Below the pieces are notes generated by a model. That model was not told where the DNA came from. It did no database searches and worked only from the letters and a program-made list of their open reading frames with translations. This document shows positions 62,341-64,000 of a DNA stretch of 64,000 nucleotides, piece after piece. Position 1 is the stretch's first letter. Each line of letters begins with the position of its first letter. This stretch comes from JAIBJN01 sp963784175. GTDB lineage: Bacteria > Actinomycetota > Thermoleophilia > Gaiellales > Gaiellaceae. The position numbers were made by a program, and so were the translations under genes. The stretch lies in NCBI GenBank assembly GCA_963784175.1, contig CAWAQJ010000010.1:113524-177523 (forward strand), in the 5' to 3' direction.

Positions 62341-64000
62341 GGATGCTCGGCTCGGACGCGATCCTCCGCTCCCTGGAAGCCGAGGGCGTCGACGTCGTCT
62401 TCGGGATCCCCGGCGGAGCCATCCTCCCGCTCTACGACGGGTTCGCGCGCGGCACGACCGTTCGGCACGTGCTCGCCCGGCACGAGCAGGGCGCCGGGCA
62501 CATGGCCGAGGGCTATGCGCGCGCCTCGGGCCGGGTCGGCGTCGCGCTCGCCACCTCCGGGCCGGGCGTCACGAACCTCGTGACGCCGATCGCCGACGCA
62601 TGGATGGACTCGACCCCGCTCGTCTGCATCACCGGCCAGGTGCGCTCGAGCCTGATCGGAACGGACGCGTTCCAGGAAACCGACGCGACCGGCATCACGC
62701 TCCCCATCGTCAAGCACTCGTGGCTCGTACAGGACGTCGAAGAACTCCCGCACGTTCTGAAAGCGGCGTTCCACATCGCCCGAACCGGCCGATCTGGCCC
62801 GGTCCTCGTGGATGTCGCCAAGGACGTACAGGAGGCGGAGATCGACTTCACTTACCCCCATCAAGTCGATCTTCCAGGGTGGAAGCCGCCTGCCAGCGTC
62901 CACCCACGACAGGTTCGCGAGGCGGCGAGAGCCCTGCTCGCCGCCTCGCGGCCGGTCCTCTACGTCGGCGGCGGGGCGATCAACGGCGACGCCTGTGACG
63001 AGCTCCGCGAGCTCGCCGAGGCGGCCGGTATCCCCGTCATCGCCACCCTGATGGCCAAGGGAGCGTTCCCCGAGTCGCACCCGCTCTGCTACGGCCCGCC
63101 CGGCATGCATGGCTCGAAGTGGGCGAACTGGGGTCTGAACAAGGCCGACCTGATCGTCGCCGTCGGCGCCCGCTTCGACGACCGCGTGACCGGGAAGCTG
63201 TCGGAGTTCGCCCCCGGCGCGAAGGTGATCCACTTCGACATCGACGCAGCGGAGATCGGGAAGCTGAGGCACGCAGACATCCCCGTCACCGGCCCCCTGA
63301 AGCTCGCGCTCGCCGAGCTCGCCGACGCGGTTCGCGCCGAGGCTGAGCCCGGGAGCGAGGGACCGGTCGCCTGGAGGCGCCAGCTCGACGAGTGGCGTGA
63401 TGCCTACCCGTACCGCTACCGGCGCGAGGGCGAGTTCCTGAAGCCGCAGGCGGTCGTCGAGACGCTGCGCGACCTCGCCGGCGACCGCGACGACGTCGTC
63501 TGGACGACGGGCGTCGGCCAGCACCAGATGTGGGCGATGCAGTACCTCGTCTGCGACCAGCCCAGGAGCTTCATCACCTCGGGCGGCCTCGGAACGATGG
63601 GCTACGGCCTGCCCGCGGCGATCGGCGCCAAGGCGGCGCGTCCCGACGCGACGGTGGTCTGCATCGACGGCGACGGCTGCTTCCAGATGACCTCGCAGGA
63701 GCTGGCCACGTCGGTGCTCGAAGGCCTGCCGGTCGTCGCCGTCATCGTCAATAACGGCTGGCTCGGGATGGTGCGCCAGTGGCAGGAGATGTTCTACGAC
63801 GAGCGCTTCTCCCAGACCCATCTCACCCACCAGGTGCCCGACTACGCGCAGCTGGCCGAGGCCTACGGCGCGGCAGGCTTCACGGTCGACTCCGAGGACG
63901 ACCTCGAGAGCGTGCTCGAGGAGGCCATGGCCTGTGGCCGCACTGCCGTCGTCGACGCGCGCTGCGACCCCGCCGAGAAGGTCTTCCCCATGATCCCTGC
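62337..64000 (+). CDS. ilvB: Acetolactate synthase large subunit (3' partial)
   Basis: The ATG at 62337 overlaps the preceding stop, and the frame is open to the window edge (about 554 codons). It is a thiamine-diphosphate enzyme: the N-terminal glutamate and loop are in VFGIPGGAILPLYDG and LARHEQGAGHMAEGYARASG. FAD-region segments are VCITGQVRSSLIGTDAFQETDATG and GPPGMHGSKWANWGLNKADLI. The ThDP/Mg motif is GDGCFQMTSQELATSVLEGLPVVAVIVNNGWLGM. It forms acetolactate for valine/leucine or acetohydroxybutyrate for isoleucine. The downstream regulatory subunit would be expected beyond 64000. Confidence 0.95.
   Translation, partial: MRMLGSDAILRSLEAEGVDVVFGIPGGAILPLYDGFARGTTVRHVLARHEQGAGHMAEGYARASGRVGVALATSGPGVTNLVTPIADAWMDSTPLVCITGQVRSSLIGTDAFQETDATGITLPIVKHSWLVQDVEELPHVLKAAFHIARTGRSGPVLVDVAKDVQEAEIDFTYPHQVDLPGWKPPASVHPRQVREAARALLAASRPVLYVGGGAINGDACDELRELAEAAGIPVIATLMAKGAFPESHPLCYGPPGMHGSKWANWGLNKADLIVAVGARFDDRVTGKLSEFAPGAKVIHFDIDAAEIGKLRHADIPVTGPLKLALAELADAVRAEAEPGSEGPVAWRRQLDEWRDAYPYRYRREGEFLKPQAVVETLRDLAGDRDDVVWTTGVGQHQMWAMQYLVCDQPRSFITSGGLGTMGYGLPAAIGAKAARPDATVVCIDGDGCFQMTSQELATSVLEGLPVVAVIVNNGWLGMVRQWQEMFYDERFSQTHLTHQVPDYAQLAEAYGAAGFTVDSEDDLESVLEEAMACGRTAVVDARCDPAEKVFPMIP

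Overview
The window is about 64 kb of very GC-rich chromosomal DNA (roughly 70% by eye) with dense, mostly overlapping genes. GTG and TTG starts, a RpoD-type sigma factor, a predicted F420/FMN-type PPOX enzyme, a bacterial hopanoid cluster, LuxR regulators of the MalT/LAL kind and a membrane-bound HD-GYP protein together point to an actinomycetote, most probably of the class Thermoleophilia (Gaiellales/Solirubrobacterales-like). That placement is inferred from gene content and codon use, not from a marker gene. I saw no tRNA, rRNA, transposase, integrase or CRISPR array.

Layout. 1-4.2 kb is regulatory: a 5'-truncated MalT-like LuxR regulator, a convergent HD-GYP gene, a 34-residue hydrophobic peptide gene and a short LuxR protein, with C-rich/G-rich palindromes between them. 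4.3-10.0 kb (minus) is a complete dipeptide/oligopeptide ABC importer (binding protein, two permeases, two ATPases). 10.2-14.7 kb (minus) holds an MBL hydrolase, the sigma factor and topoisomerase III. 14.7-19.7 kb (plus) is a tightly coupled run: 5'-3' exonuclease, FMN hydroxy-acid oxidase, SDR, histone-deacetylase-like enzyme, thioredoxin, tandem GNAT. 28.9-19.7 kb (minus) is a near-complete hopanoid operon, hpnC-hpnD-hpnE-shc-hpnA-hpnH-hpnG, followed by ispH and pheA. It runs from C15 isoprenoid diphosphate to ribosylhopane and includes a gene for precursor supply.

28.9-38.5 kb is mixed metabolism: aldo/keto reductase, CaiB-type CoA transferase, PPOX enzyme, ornithine-cyclodeaminase-like protein, MBL protein, DMGDH-like FAD/folate oxidase, phosphotransferase, HAD phosphatase. 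38.5-44.0 kb resembles gamma-glutamyl amine catabolism (permease, glutamine-synthetase-like ligase, VOC protein, GATase hydrolase, aldehyde dehydrogenase) but the oxidase step is missing locally. 44.0-45.6 kb carries two small secreted-protein genes between two near-identical 28-bp direct repeats. 45.7-48.6 kb has two lipoproteins, a MarR-GNAT fusion with a palindrome abutting its start codon, and an SDR.

48.6-51.3 kb (minus) is the most unusual unit. A small helical protein is translationally coupled to a transmembrane P-loop (STAND-like) NTPase whose outer part consists of two PASTA domains and a CARDB-like domain. Both proteins share a GERSVAV...GD motif. It is divergent from three tandem old-yellow-enzyme paralogues, a patatin-like lipase and a methyltransferase (51.4-57.5 kb), and the two units have near-identical promoters. 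57.4-60.0 kb holds a YdeI-like protein, a small membrane protein and a cholesterol-oxidase-like GMC enzyme. The window ends in a leuA-like, leuB-like (degenerate), ilvB operon that runs off the edge.

Quality caveat. At least eleven single-base indels interrupt otherwise well-conserved genes. Nearly all are one extra base, and removing it restores the family sequence. They look more like residual sequencing errors than pseudogenes, so frameshifted genes are reported here as single genes with the break positions.
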